Shown: positions 34,495-45,371 of the stretch, piece by piece
Layout: every line of letters starts with the position of its first letter
Position numbering within the stretch: position 1 is the first letter of the stretch
From: Astrothelium macrocarpum
Taxonomy: Eukaryota > Ascomycota > Dothideomycetes > Trypetheliales > Trypetheliaceae
Length of the DNA: 64,000 nt
Assembly (NCBI GenBank): GCA_021030915.1
Contig: JAGEMR010000073.1
Coordinates: forward strand, 1-64,000
Reading direction: 5' to 3'
Translations under genes and position numbers: made by a program
Notes under the pieces: generated by a model
What the model was told of the DNA's origin: nothing
Seen by the model: only the letters and a program-made list of their open reading frames with translations
Database searches by the model: none

Positions 34495-36656
34495 CTTTCT
34501 TAGATGTCAACCCTCACCTTGGAAACTTCACGCTGAGCTTTGTGTTATGTGGATGATAAAAGGCATAGAGCGCGACGAGAAGATGGAGTTGGTTTACTGC
34601 GAGGCTTAGCCTCTTCGCAGCTGCATTGACCTAACAAATGCTTTTTCCTCAGCCTTGCACTTTACCATAGCCGGGCATATACGCACACATGGTTGGGTGA
34701 AAAGGAACAAGGCTGCAGCGGATTTGAGGCTCAGATTTCTCCCCCACATCTCTCTCTCTCTCTCTCTCTCTCTCTCCACATAACATTTTGGAGAATCAAT
34801 GCTATATTGTTTGAAGACCGTCATCAGGCTGATCCTTTGAGTGCCAATTTGTGCTTTCAAAAGCTTTATTTGCGGGAATTTGTTGTGAGTGTAGCGTATT
34901 GTAAGAAGTCTTATGTTCGTGCAGGTAAAGAAGCTGAACCTCAAATCCGCTGTATTGCATCGAACGAGGTTAACAAGCGACGTTCAGCCACGGCTCAAGC
35001 TGCTTACTTATAGCTCACGTCACGCCCGTACGTAACTCATGTTTGAGAATATAAGCAGATTTGAAAGACGTTAATTTTCACCTGAGTGTATTTTGCCATG
35101 AAACCTCATCGTTTGTCGACAAATAGATCCAAATTTTGTTGTAGAGCGCCCCAGCGTCGTCCATCTGCTCACTGCACATGGAGGTTCTGGCGCTGACCAC
35201 GAATGCCTACTGCCATTCACAGATTTGCACTCGAAGCATGAGACCTCTGTTATTTTTAATGATCAAATTTGTTGCGGACGGTCTACTCGATTGCCTGAGA
35301 AGGCTGGCGATGAATGCTTTTGGACTGTCCAAATTATTGTCAATGAAGTCGACAATTTTACCGATCATTCATATGCAAGTCACTCTGGATTCCAGTGTTT
35401 GGGTCAAAACTGGAGTGGTACTCGGGTGGAGGTAACAACAGCTTTACGGCACTTAGAAGAGGATCCAGCGGTGTAGAAAACAATGCAAGGACACAAATGA
35501 CTTGCATAAAAAGTTGTTCCGTACTGTGTAACGATGTTCGACCCAAAGGTTGTTTTAAGCGCACCCAATCAATAAACGGGATACGGGAAGGTTGAGGTGC
35601 TTGGCATTCTGCAATGCAGCCAGTATCCTACTTGGATTTCCCTTACAATGGGAATTTCTCGGACGTGGCCTGCCACATCCAGTACTTTGCTGTAAGGTGA
35701 TGAGAGCTTTGAACGACACCAAAGCTAGAACGACTGAACTCAATTGGGGTAAAGCGAAAACATTACAACATCAAATGGAACAACAGAATCTGGTCACTCT
35801 CTGATCACAAATTGTATCATTCACCATCTCCAAACAATAGCCGAGGCTTTAGTAACATCGCTTTGTAATTCTTCTGTACTTCTAGCCAATACCCTAGTGG
35901 TGTTCGTGCATCTAGCTGATCCAATCATGAATAGTGATGACAGAAAACATTACCAGTTTCTCGGAGATGGAATACACTATTGTCACTCAGCTGGGATGGC
36001 GCCTCTCCTAAGCTTTCACATGAGCCTTATCTATGTTAGTCCATGCCAGTCCACGTCAGACTATATTCGCAGCCCGCAACTGTCTTTTGTGGACTTGGTA
36101 ATCAAGGCTATCCGGCCGTGCGGTCCAAGGCATCTTTGTCTCTGCAAAGTTGTACATAGAACCCATGGTATCGGGCAGGCTGTCAAGCGGTACTCCATAC
36201 ACTTTGCTGCTTTATCATCTAGCTATGTAATGCACATTTAGGGCTAAAATGCTTCTTTGGTGGGGTCCCCCTTCACAGAGCCAATAAAAGGCAAAGATTT
36301 TTATTCGTCCCTATCGATTAAGACCACCCTCTTGCGGAGCTTTTATAGATATCTGGTTGAAGCCGTCCTTGGAATCCTCAATAGTATCGCGAAGAATGCG
36401 GCGCCTAGTGGAGTCGGAAGCAGTGGGTTGCTAGATCAGGAATCGAGTCTACTGTGCCGCACACCTTCTGTGCCTTAGACGTTCCTTAATGCATCGCTTC
36501 CCGTTTCCGCTTCTGTCCTATTTCATGATACAACAGTGGTCGGTGTGCCAACGCGTAGTGGTATTTTAGATATAGGTAGGAAGCATTCCAGAATCCATGA
36601 TCGTCGGCAGCTTTGGAAGAATCATCCCGTGACCATATTCGAACAAGTTTGCCCAA
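34495..36656. other. 2.2-kb region without a confident gene
   Basis: Contains a (TC)n microsatellite at about 34748-34776, and a 21-bp inverted repeat pair, 34714-34734 versus 34934-34954, with two mismatches. At about 35120-35476 (+) there is an open, cysteine-containing frame (DHECLLPFTDLHSK ... GDECFWTVQIIV ... SGFQCLGQNWSG) that has no ATG at its head and no recognised family; it may be a gene fragment. Nothing else supported. Confidence 0.4.
34748..34776. repeat. (TC)n microsatellite
   Basis: About 14 uninterrupted TC dinucleotides upstream (5') of the PNP-ankyrin gene. Read from that gene's strand it is a GA tract about 250 bases before the start codon, a position where such tracts sometimes act as promoter elements. 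Confidence 0.9.
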
Positions 36657-38564
36657 ATGGCAGCGCTCTGTAACGAGGCTGAGCAGTTCTTGAGTTCATT
36701 TGATGATGGCTTCGATTATATTGTCTGTGGGGGAGGAATAGCAGGTCTAGTTGTCGCCGCGCGATTGACAGAAGATCCCACTATCACGGTCGGCGTCATT
36801 GAAGCTGGCAAGAATCGTATAAATGATCCTTTGGTCAACACTCCAGCCGCTGCCCTGCAAATGGTAAGCCAGCCGGAGTACGATTGGATGCTGGAAAGCA
36901 TTCCTCAGGTACGGACACCAAACCGTGTAGCTAACATATTTTGTACTCATGTATGCTAACATTCCCTTTAGAAAGGCAACAATAATAGAATTCATGCGGT
37001 ACCCCGTGGCAAAATGCTTGGCGGTTCCAGCGCTCAAAACTGGACTCTTTATACACGTGGATCAGATGCTGATTTTGACAATTGGGCTGCCTTAGCCAAA
37101 GATCCTAGTTGGTCTGCAAATAAGCTACAGAAGTATTTTTGAAAGCATCAGACCTTAGATCCTATCGCCGACTCCGTCAAAGATAGAGAATTCACACCAC
37201 TGGACTATAACTCCAAGTACCATGGAAAGGAGGGACCTATTCATACAAGTTTCAACACGTGGAACCTACCATTGGCCACTGAAGTTCTCAGGGCATGTCA
37301 TGTCACGGCTGGTAGAGACGCAGTACCAAGTGATGCGTGGTCCGGGGACCATCTAGGCTTCTATTCCTCTTTGGCCACAGTTGATACCTCTAATCACAAG
37401 GGGATGCGAAGTTATTCGGCAAGTGGCTACTTGAAGCCAAACTTGAATCGACCCAACCTTAAGGTCTTGACGGAGGCGGCGGTGACCAAAATTTTGGTTG
37501 ACAAGAAAAGCAAAGAGGCACAGGCTGTGGAGTTCTTTTCTGCTCAGAAAAAGTATGTTGCCCAAGCCAAACAAGAGATAATTCTGAGTTGTGGAGTCAT
37601 TCAATTCCCTCAATTACTCGAGCTGTCAGGAATCGGAGACCGAGATATCTTGCGGGCTGCTGGGGTAGACTGTTTAGTTGATCTTCCCGCAGTGGGCGAA
37701 AACCTCCAGGATCACCCCGGAACGATCATCGAATGGAGGCTTGCCCCTAGTGTCAAGTCTCTCGACATGATGAGCGACCCCGAATATGCTGCTAAGGCTC
37801 AAGAGGAGTATGTCAAGCACCAGTCTGGAGTCTTGTCCTCAGTCAATGCCAACATGGGTTTTCTGCCGTTCTGCGAGCTAGTGTCAGAAGAGCTCCAGCG
37901 CACAATCGATATTGTCAACAAACTGCCGTCAAAGACGCAATTTCAGGCCACTCAGCGCGAACAAGTGGCAGCGCTTCTCCAGTCACCGACGCACGCAAGC
38001 ATACATTTTGTGTTCGTCCCAGCCTCACTGAACCTTTCAGCCGAGGCGGTAGCAGACCAGAGAAATGTTCTGAGAGCTGTTGGGCCAACAGAGCTGCATG
38101 GTATAACTGCAAGCATATGTATCTCCAATGCTGTAGGCCGTGGCTCCTCTCATATCCAGTCTTCTGATCCATCACAACATCCAAGATATGACCAGGCTTT
38201 CTTCGAGAATGAAGCCGACGTTGCCGTCGCAACTGCGGGACTCAGGTTTCTAGATCGCGTAGCAAAATTGGAGGGCTTTCGGGATAATATTGCGGAACGA
38301 GAGTACCCTCCTGCTGAGCTTGACATCAACAATGATGACGCAGTGAACGAGTATGTACACGGCCTTTGTGTATCAGAATATCATCCTGTGGGGACATGTG
38401 CAATGAGCCAGGTCGTCGATGAGAGGCTGAGGGTCAAAGGAGTTGAGAGGTTACGAGTGGTAGACGCGAGCGTGTTTCCTAACCATGTTAGTGGAAACCC
38501 GATGAGCGCGGTATACGCAATAGCAGAAAAAGCAAGCGACATGATCAAGGAGGATAGAGCGTAA
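36657..38564 (+). pseudogene. GMC (glucose-methanol-choline) oxidoreductase with premature stop
   Basis: Two exons, 36657-36908 and 36972-38564, which would give about 614 aa, the normal family length; 63-nt intron. The N-terminal FAD-binding motif is VCGGGIAGLVVAARL, followed by the GMC signature GGSSAQNWTLYTRG; the second signature region reads IQFPQLLELSGIGD, and the active-site end has EYHPVGTCAMS and PNHVSGNPMSAVYAIAEKAS with the catalytic His and Asn pair present. A TGA at 37140-37142 (codon about 141) interrupts the frame right after KLQKYF, where Arg or Lys is usual; the frame is identical on both sides and there is no indel. No intron with GT-AG ends can remove it. Probably a recent nonsense mutation (CGA to TGA would do), or a sequencing error. 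If functional, a FAD-dependent alcohol or sugar oxidase without a clear secretion signal. Confidence 0.8.
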
Positions 38565-38993
38565 AGAAAGCAGACCAATGTTGGTTGCGATGAACTCTCA
38601 AGCTGCCACGTGCTTCTGCTTGCAAAGTCCCACACAATAAGCAAGCATAATTGAGTGCCGTCATGAGGCCTAGCTGAACAGAGTCGTTTTCGTCGATTTT
38701 GTTCCAAGAATCCACAATGGTACTAACATACACCTGAACCTCGACGATATATTAAGGAGATAGCGGAGCATACAAGGCACTGTGTGGATTTCCCTCGCAA
38801 GGTGAACATAAAAAGTCTTTCCCTTTCGAGTGCAGGCATCAGAATGTTGGAGACTCGGATGGCAATAATTGCATGCTATTATGTGTATCATGGATGGAAA
38901 AGGGCCTTTTATAATAAGGCGTGCAGGTACAGCTTTCAGCCTGTGACCTAGGATCTCAGTTCCGAGGTATTTCCGCACCCGAACCGATAGACC
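38565..38993. other. Intergenic, 3' of GMC pseudogene
   Basis: About 430 bases of ordinary composition between the oxidoreductase stop and the transposon's TA target site. No gene or RNA supported. Confidence 0.5.
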
Positions 38994-38995
38994 TA

Positions 38996-39039
38996 GGAGA
39001 ACTCACCGCCGTGTGCACGGCTCAGCTGTGTGCACACCC
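38996..39039 (+). repeat. Left terminal inverted repeat of the pogo-type element
   Basis: Begins directly after a TA dinucleotide and matches the reverse complement of 41118-41161 at about 37 of 44 positions, including the first 17 bases except one transition. The outermost 16 bases are identical in both arms. Confidence 0.9.
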
Positions 39040-41117
39040 ACCAAATTCTCAACACCATACTTTCGAACTCAAATAATTCAACAACTATAATAGCAATTAA
39101 TATGGGATTGATTTCAAAATATAGCTAAAATTCATACGAATAATAATTATTATGAAATTTAATTATTATAATATTGTGGACGTTGATACTGATGTTGAAG
39201 GCGACCAGAACGAGAAGCCGCATTAAACTCATTCAAAGACTATTTCACATCCACCACCAAATTTTGAAATTTTTCAGCTAATATAATTATCTTTCATTAT
39301 GATGTTTTGTTCTGTTTCGTCTTATTTCGGAATTATTCTATAACAATTCGTTATTTTTTAATCTCCTTTTATTATTATTATTTAATTTTATACTGGCGTT
39401 TTTGCTCCTACTGAATTTCCTTATAATCGCGTCAACGCTATACTTTTAATTCAATTTCAATTTATTTAATAACAATTTTTTCAATTTTTTGAATTTCCTG
39501 TTATTATTTTTACAATTTCTCCTCCTCTTTTCTTTATTGTTATTATTATTGAATATATTATATTTTGATGGGATTCCAAAATATGATTCCATCATATTCC
39601 ACAGATATATTAACAATTTTACGATTTTTTATACATTTTTATTCTAATTTTATTATTTTTCTGAAATTTTGATTTTCGTATTTAATGATATTGTTTTCCA
39701 TTTTCATTTTAAAATATTTAATTGTGAATCAATTCAATATTTTTCCAATCTGAAGATCCATTTATAATTCCATATCATATCTAAAATACCGCCAATAAAT
39801 ATTTATAAATTAAAAAAATAATTCTAAATTTATTAAATCATTAAAATATTATTACGATTATTGAATTAATATTTCATCAAATATTATTATTAAATTGAAT
39901 GAATGAAAATCTATTTTAAATCATTTATTAACGATATTTTTAATGATAAAAATTTATTATCATATCTGCCAAAATAATCTAAAAAAGTCATTTTTAATAA
40001 AATGGCTAATATTTTAAATTTGATATATTCATATATCCAATTAATTTGAATAATAAATTATTAATGAATTGAATAAATTCATATCAAATGACTGAAATCA
40101 ATGAATCGAATAAAAAAAGAAAATAATAATAAAAATTCGATAATGATAATAATAATTGAAAAATTTCATTATTATATAATTTCCGTGATCATTCATTATC
40201 AAAAAATGATATTCTTTTATATTTTTTAATTTATTTTTAATATATTTATTAAATATTTTTTTCAATTATATAAATCCAATTTTATTATTCGTCCAATCTA
40301 ATGGCGATATTATAAAATTATAATTATAAATAATTGGATCGAAATTTTAAAATCAAAAATTCTGAATTAAATTCATTTTTAAATCATAAATAAGAAATGA
40401 TAGAAATATTATTCTATTCATATAAATTATTATCAAAATAATAATCCATTTCCGAGAATTATCTATATTTAATTTTTATAATAAATTTTGTTTATAAATT
40501 GTTTTTATAAAAATTCAATATTATTTTATAAATTGGCTAATAACAAAATCTTTTTCATTCATATTATATATATTATATGAAAGAATTTTATATTATTTTA
40601 TTTTCTGAATTATTTAAATAAATATTAATACAAAAATAATAAAAATTAAGAATTAATATCATTTCAAAATAAAATTTTAATTATTTATAATTATTTATCT
40701 TTTTTTATACGAGATCAAAAATATTTAAAAAGACTGATTTCAATTTAATAGAATAATATTATATAAAACAATTTTATCAATTCGATTCTAATTCAATTTT
40801 AATCAATTGAATTGCGAAATTTTATATCATTCGATTAAAAGATAAAATATCATAATCTGTAAATATATTAATCCATTTAATTAATATTTCTTTTTGATAT
40901 TATAAAAAATTGATATGGATTTTAAATTGAATTATTTGAAAATCCTTGATAATATCTCTATGACGCCGTGATAATGTTGAACGTTCAATTCCATAATATT
41001 TAGTTAGTTGATTATAATTAGAATGTTTCTGCGCATCTGCTGTTGCAATCGCGGCTTCAATTGAGCCCATATTGATGGCGTAATTTGGGTGCGAAGTGTG
41101 GAGTTGAACGAATTTCG

Positions 41118-41161
41118 GAGTGTGCACACAGTGCGCCCGTGCATACGGCGGTGAGTTCTCC
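41118..41161 (-). repeat. Right terminal inverted repeat of the pogo-type element
   Basis: Mirror of the left repeat and followed by TA. Lies about 50 bases outside the transposase ATG at 41070, so the transposase promoter must have been inside or very near this repeat. Confidence 0.9.
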
Positions 41162-41163
41162 TA

Positions 41164-41933
41164 TGGCGCTCCGAGGTACCCAAAAACTATCTCGTACGTC
41201 GGTACATAGCTGAGGTGATTACTTGGGAAATCGATCTTCGACGTTCACGAAAGTGATCAAACACATGATTTAGGAGCGTCAAGATGCTTCTTCGGATGAA
41301 ATTACAATTCGATGTATTCTATACGGGATCATACTTACTCTACGATTAGCGAATTAATCTGTGACTACCCCTATAAGCTACACGAACACCTACTCAAGAA
41401 CTCAGATTGGTGAGAAACCTTTCGAGCGGCGACTGACGGCTCGTTTTGTTGGATGATGTTGCGCTAGTTTGTCTGCCTTGAGGCTCATACTTCCTTAGGC
41501 AGAGATTGCAGCTGACTCGGCAATGAGAATCACCCTATCATGCAGGTCGTGGTAAGCGTCAAGTACAATTTTATTATTAAGTTGTCCGCACTAGGGTCAA
41601 TCGAGGTTGAGTGTCTCTTTCCATATGATTGGAGAAGGCTGGCCTTTTTCCATTTTTTCATATCCAATTTGTTTGAATCTCTGTCTTTCCTTTTTAAGAG
41701 AAATTCGGTTTACCCAAATCTCATGGCTGATTTTTGTGATCGGACCCAGCCCGACTGTGGCGAGTATGCAACGGGTTGGTTGTGGAACAGTCTAACCCAT
41801 TACTACCTTTTCCCTAATTTAAGAGCTGGGACATTACATATAAATGCTTTTTGTCTTTCACCACTGAGCACCAAACCTTCGTCATTCGCCTTTATTTTCC
41901 CTTTCTCGTAAGCCGCATCTATCATCTATCAAC
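41164..41933. other. Intergenic, promoter side of the surface-protein gene
   Basis: About 770 bases. A TATAAA-like sequence (ACATATAAATGC) occurs at about 41836-41847, roughly 90 bases before the signal-peptide-like ATG at 41934, a plausible core promoter. No other gene recognised. Confidence 0.45.
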
Positions 41934-44376
41934 ATGAAGCTACCACCCTTATCACTCTTCATCGTCCAAAATGTTCCGACTGCACTAAGTCTAACGCGTG
42001 AGTGCTCATGTATTATTTACTAGGGCTATTTCTATCACTTGTGCAAGCCCACTGTTTCTCAAGGCAATTGAACCACACCTCAAGACTTGGTTCAAGATTT
42101 ATCCTGTTTGGCCTCATGTGTTCGATGTCTTCTTGAAAAGCTTCCGGTTGAGAATCGCGTCGAATACCTCCATGATTCTCTCATTAACAAGGCTAATTGG
42201 AGTGTCACCATCTTTTCTACGAATAATTGTAGGAGACTTCACTGCTCATCTGCTAATGTTTGATACAGAAATCAATCGAGACCTTTATCAAAATGATACA
42301 AATGAAAGGTCTTATACGATGCGGACTGAACGCAGCACGAAATCGTTATCTACGAAGTCAATGATAGGTGATTATATCGCTGCCGGCGTTGGGGTTACAG
42401 AGCCTAGAGTTTCTCTCGGTTCATGGGAAAAGTCGACCACCATGAAAACTCCACCTCCACTAAATCACTACAATAACACAATTTCACTGCCAAAATATAT
42501 TGAGCGAATCAGTTGTGCCACTTGGCCGTCGTCCCCCTTTAATGGTTCAATCTGCGGCTGCGGTGCGTGTCTTCGAATTTTTGCGTTAGAATCAGTCCCA
42601 AAAGCAGCAACGCCAACGATTTTTAGCGCAAAGGATGTCCCTAAATTGATTGCAAAGCCAAACTCTAAAGTGCCATCACCCACCAGCCCAGCAACTCCGT
42701 ATCCAAATCCACCAAAAGGAGCTGGCATTCCTTTTTTCCCTGGTCGGGCGAGAGCATCCACACTGGACCAATCGCAACAAACAAAGGACGCCCATACTGC
42801 CAAAGACTCTCAGGACCATCTGTCTCCACTGTCCACCAGGGTTGCATCATCAGACCCTATGAATACACTGTTGCCTCCCATCCATTCTTCACCAGACCCA
42901 AGTGGCAGCAACCCTGAGCAGAATCCTGCCAGAATCGTTGCATCGGTACTGAATGGCGCATCCAGTTCTCAGTCGAGCGATAAGACAGCCACAGATGACG
43001 CTTCTAGCGACAGCAGTGCTAACATGAGAGGCCCAGTCGCGGCGCCGTCAAAAAGCGTTGCGGCTGATTACTCAAAACTGGAAGAGACTTCAGCCGAGGG
43101 CACTGGAGCGCCCAGAACACGCGTCGTTGGCCAGAAATTGTATGTAAGCACGGGAGACGTACCCTCAGGGGGCAGCGCCGCCACCTCCATTGGCGGTCAG
43201 GACATTCCCAGCCCAGATACGACGGATCATGTAGTCATTGAAAGTGAAACAGGGATGGCTACGATCCATGGCACACCATTGGCAGCTGGCCGCAGTATGG
43301 CTGTGGTAAATACGCAAACTATTGGCAACGATCGTGAAGGTACGGATGAGAGTAGCCAGACGGGTCTCAGGCCTTCAGAGGCAATCTTCAAAATCGACGG
43401 AAAAGGTTATACGGCTGTAGAAGGTGGAGTGGGTGCCGCAGTCATCGGCGGAACTACTTTATCGCTCAAAGGCTCACCAGCTACCATTAACCACCAAGCC
43501 ATCTCGGTAGGCCCAGTTGGTATCTCAGTTGGCAGCAAGACGGTTTCCTTTTCATCCATCGCTTCCAGCCCCACACATGTTCCACAAGCTGAGGCATCTT
43601 TTACAATTGGGACAAAGGCATACACCGCAAATAGACAGGCCGGTCCGGACGGTACACCTATCGCTGTGATTGGGACCCAAACCTTTGAACTTGGCGAGTC
43701 TGGGAAGATGATGAGCGGTCAAGTCATCAGCTTAGGATCCAACGGCCTCATCATCGCTTCGTCAACTGCAAGTTGGGAATCTGTGCCAACGCTTGGACAA
43801 GGAGGAGGCGCTATGACTCTCACAGCTTCTGACGGGCACATTGTCACAGTTCTCGAGACTACCAGTCCAGCAGGGGTACCAGAAGCCGTCATCGGTTCTC
43901 AGACTTTCAATGTTGGTAGCTCTGCTACGATGGTCGATGGCGAAACCTTTAGCCTTGGTAGTAATGGTCTTGTTGTTGATGGAAGCAACACTATCACGTG
44001 GCAGGCTACTTCCTTAGGATCATCAGTGACAGAGGCAAGTCTCATGATTGACGGGAGTGCCTTCACAGCTATCGAGACGAAAGCAACAAACGGTGCACCC
44101 GAGGCAGTGGTTGACGGGACAACACTAAGCCATGGCGGTCCTGCAGCAACAATTAGTGGAGAGGCGATCAGCGTAGGCTCTGCTGGTATTGTGATCAATG
44201 GGACGAGGACGGCCTCCTGGCAGACAGAGACTGTTACAAGTAGCTCCAGCTCAGCTGGCCCACCATCGATTATTCAGGATACGGATCCGAATGCCGCAAC
44301 AAGACCCACAACCGTTACAGCTGACTTGGTTATGTTTTCCATGGGCTTTGTTGTCCTTTGCGTACTATGGTTGTAA
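41934..44376 (+). CDS. Repetitive secreted/GPI-type cell-surface protein; 5' structure uncertain
   Basis: A long frame open to 44376 encodes a repetitive extracellular protein. From about 43380 there are four units of roughly 70 residues, each with a block like VIGGTTLSLKGSPATI, an ISVGS or SLGSNGLVV block and a Trp or Ser close; an earlier half-unit lies near 43110-43350. A Pro/Ser/Thr-rich segment precedes them, and a C-terminal hydrophobic tail (VMFSMGFVVLCVLWL) after Ser-rich spacer suggests GPI anchoring. This repeat type occurs in many ascomycete wall or adhesion-like proteins of unknown role. The 5' end is unclear: ATG 41934 gives a signal-peptide-like start (MKLPPLSLFIVQNVPTALSL) with a GTGAGT donor at about 42000, and a Cys-rich frame at about 42075-42260 (DLSCLASCVRCLL, TNNCRRLHC) may be an exon. 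I could not fix the junctions. Confidence 0.55.
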
Positions 44377-44567
44377 ATTATTCAGGACCATTTGGCTGGA
44401 GGCGTTTAGCGTGAACCGACCCTTGTCTGTGGTGTCAACTATGAAATATGGTAATTTAGAATTGAAAACGAATACGTTGGAAGAGTCGTGAGCTTATGTT
44501 TAATTTGTACAATACAGACTACAAACTTTCTGGCGCACCTGCCGGTTTCTACCGCTTTTGCCTACTC

Positions 44568-45371
44568 TCAGTAAATGTACGGCAAAAGCTTATAAGGCAC
44601 TTTCTGCTTGAACTGCGTCCACTGCTCTGTGTACCTCTCTTGACAGTACTGATCCAGTACTGGGATTGCCCTACCCACGAAATCATACGTAAACCAAGCC
44701 GCAACGACTCCACCCCAAATCCACCCTCCAGCCGCAATCGCGTATCCACTCCTCCATAGCGTGTAGCCTCCGTAGTTGATATGTCTTGCTAGCCCCCAAA
44801 GCCCCTGATCGCACACTTTTCCCTTATTTTCTGGCTTCCGCTTGAACCTCTTCCGCTGAATCTCGCTCACCGTCTCCGTCAGCATGCCCACCGCATACAG
44901 CGCCGACCCGACCAGTAGCGGCGTCTGTGGGAACCGCTCGCCATTCACCGACGCGCTCGTCGCCGAGCAGATAAAGAACATCGAGTTCAGCGAATTAAGA
45001 ATTGAGTTGAAGGCGCTGATTGCTACCGCCGACCCTGCGGGGACTGCCTCGTTTGAGATGCTCAATAACCAGTATTGTTGCTTCACTGCGCTACCGACGC
45101 TCATGGCGAGCAGCGCGAGACGGTAAGGGCTGAGGCTGAGTCGGTCGAGGAGCGCAACGCCCGTGATAAAGGGGGGACCGGGGGGCAGCGCGGACGTGCC
45201 CAGGCGTTGGAGAAGCGAGGCGCCGAGGTTTTGGGAGAGGATGCTGTATTGGAGGAATGGGTCTGCAGCGCGGAGGCCCACAAATACACCGGTGCCCAGG
45301 GGTGAGGGCTCGTAGACGCCGCGGGTTTGGACATTGTCGCGTTTCTTGCCAGAGGACTCCCAGGTAGACAT
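44568..45371 (-). CDS. DUF1295 / steroid 5-alpha-reductase-like membrane protein
   Basis: Intronless 267-aa protein from ATG 45371. It has about five hydrophobic segments; the C-terminal third has GLWGLARHINYGGYTLWRSG and ending KQKVPYKLLPYIY, the layout of the DUF1295 branch of the steroid-reductase / isoprenylcysteine methyltransferase fold, where GLW..SRHPNYxG is the norm. The His-Asn-Tyr part is kept, Pro replaced by Ile. Such proteins are ER or other internal membrane enzymes that likely use NADPH or S-adenosylmethionine; the substrate is unknown. It is convergent with the surface-protein gene, 191 bases apart. Confidence 0.75.
   Translation of the reverse strand: MSTWESSGKKRDNVQTRGVYEPSPLGTGVFVGLRAADPFLQYSILSQNLGASLLQRLGTSALPPGPPFITGVALLDRLSLSPYRLALLAMSVGSAVKQQYWLLSISNEAVPAGSAVAISAFNSILNSLNSMFFICSATSASVNGERFPQTPLLVGSALYAVGMLTETVSEIQRKRFKRKPENKGKVCDQGLWGLARHINYGGYTLWRSGYAIAAGGWIWGGVVAAWFTYDFVGRAIPVLDQYCQERYTEQWTQFKQKVPYKLLPYIY

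Larger units (their letters stand above)
38994..41163 (-). mobile_element. Pogo/Fot1-type Tc1-mariner transposon, extreme AT bias (RIP-like)
   Basis: A 2166-bp element, 38996-41161, flanked by TA on both sides (38994-38995 and 41162-41163), the family's target duplication. Inverted repeats of about 44 bp begin GGAGAACTCACCGCCGT at the left and mirror at the right, with about seven mismatches. The transposase lay on the minus strand: from ATG 41070 it reads MGSIEAAIATADAQKHSNYN, then LTKYYGIERSTLSRRH, the N-terminal psq/HTH of fungal pogo transposases. The reading stops about 50 codons in, and the body (39060-40930) is almost pure A/T with no open frame. The ends and the first 100 coding bases keep normal composition. 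The element is dead as an autonomous transposon, but its ends look usable by a transposase supplied from elsewhere. Confidence 0.92.

Noticed and set aside
37125..37165. Hidden intron around the GMC stop codon
   Set aside because: The only GT-AG span across the TGA would be about 20 bases, too short for splicing.
14389..38564. P450 plus GMC oxidoreductase plus MFS carriers as a secondary-metabolite cluster
   Set aside because: They are separated by about 20 kb of core genes (HAD, SR140, TOR) and no backbone enzyme (PKS, NRPS, terpene cyclase) is present.
39060..40930. Mitochondrial DNA insert, suggested by extreme AT content
   Set aside because: The segment is enclosed by TA-flanked inverted repeats and begins with a pogo-type transposase N-terminus, so it is a mutated transposon.
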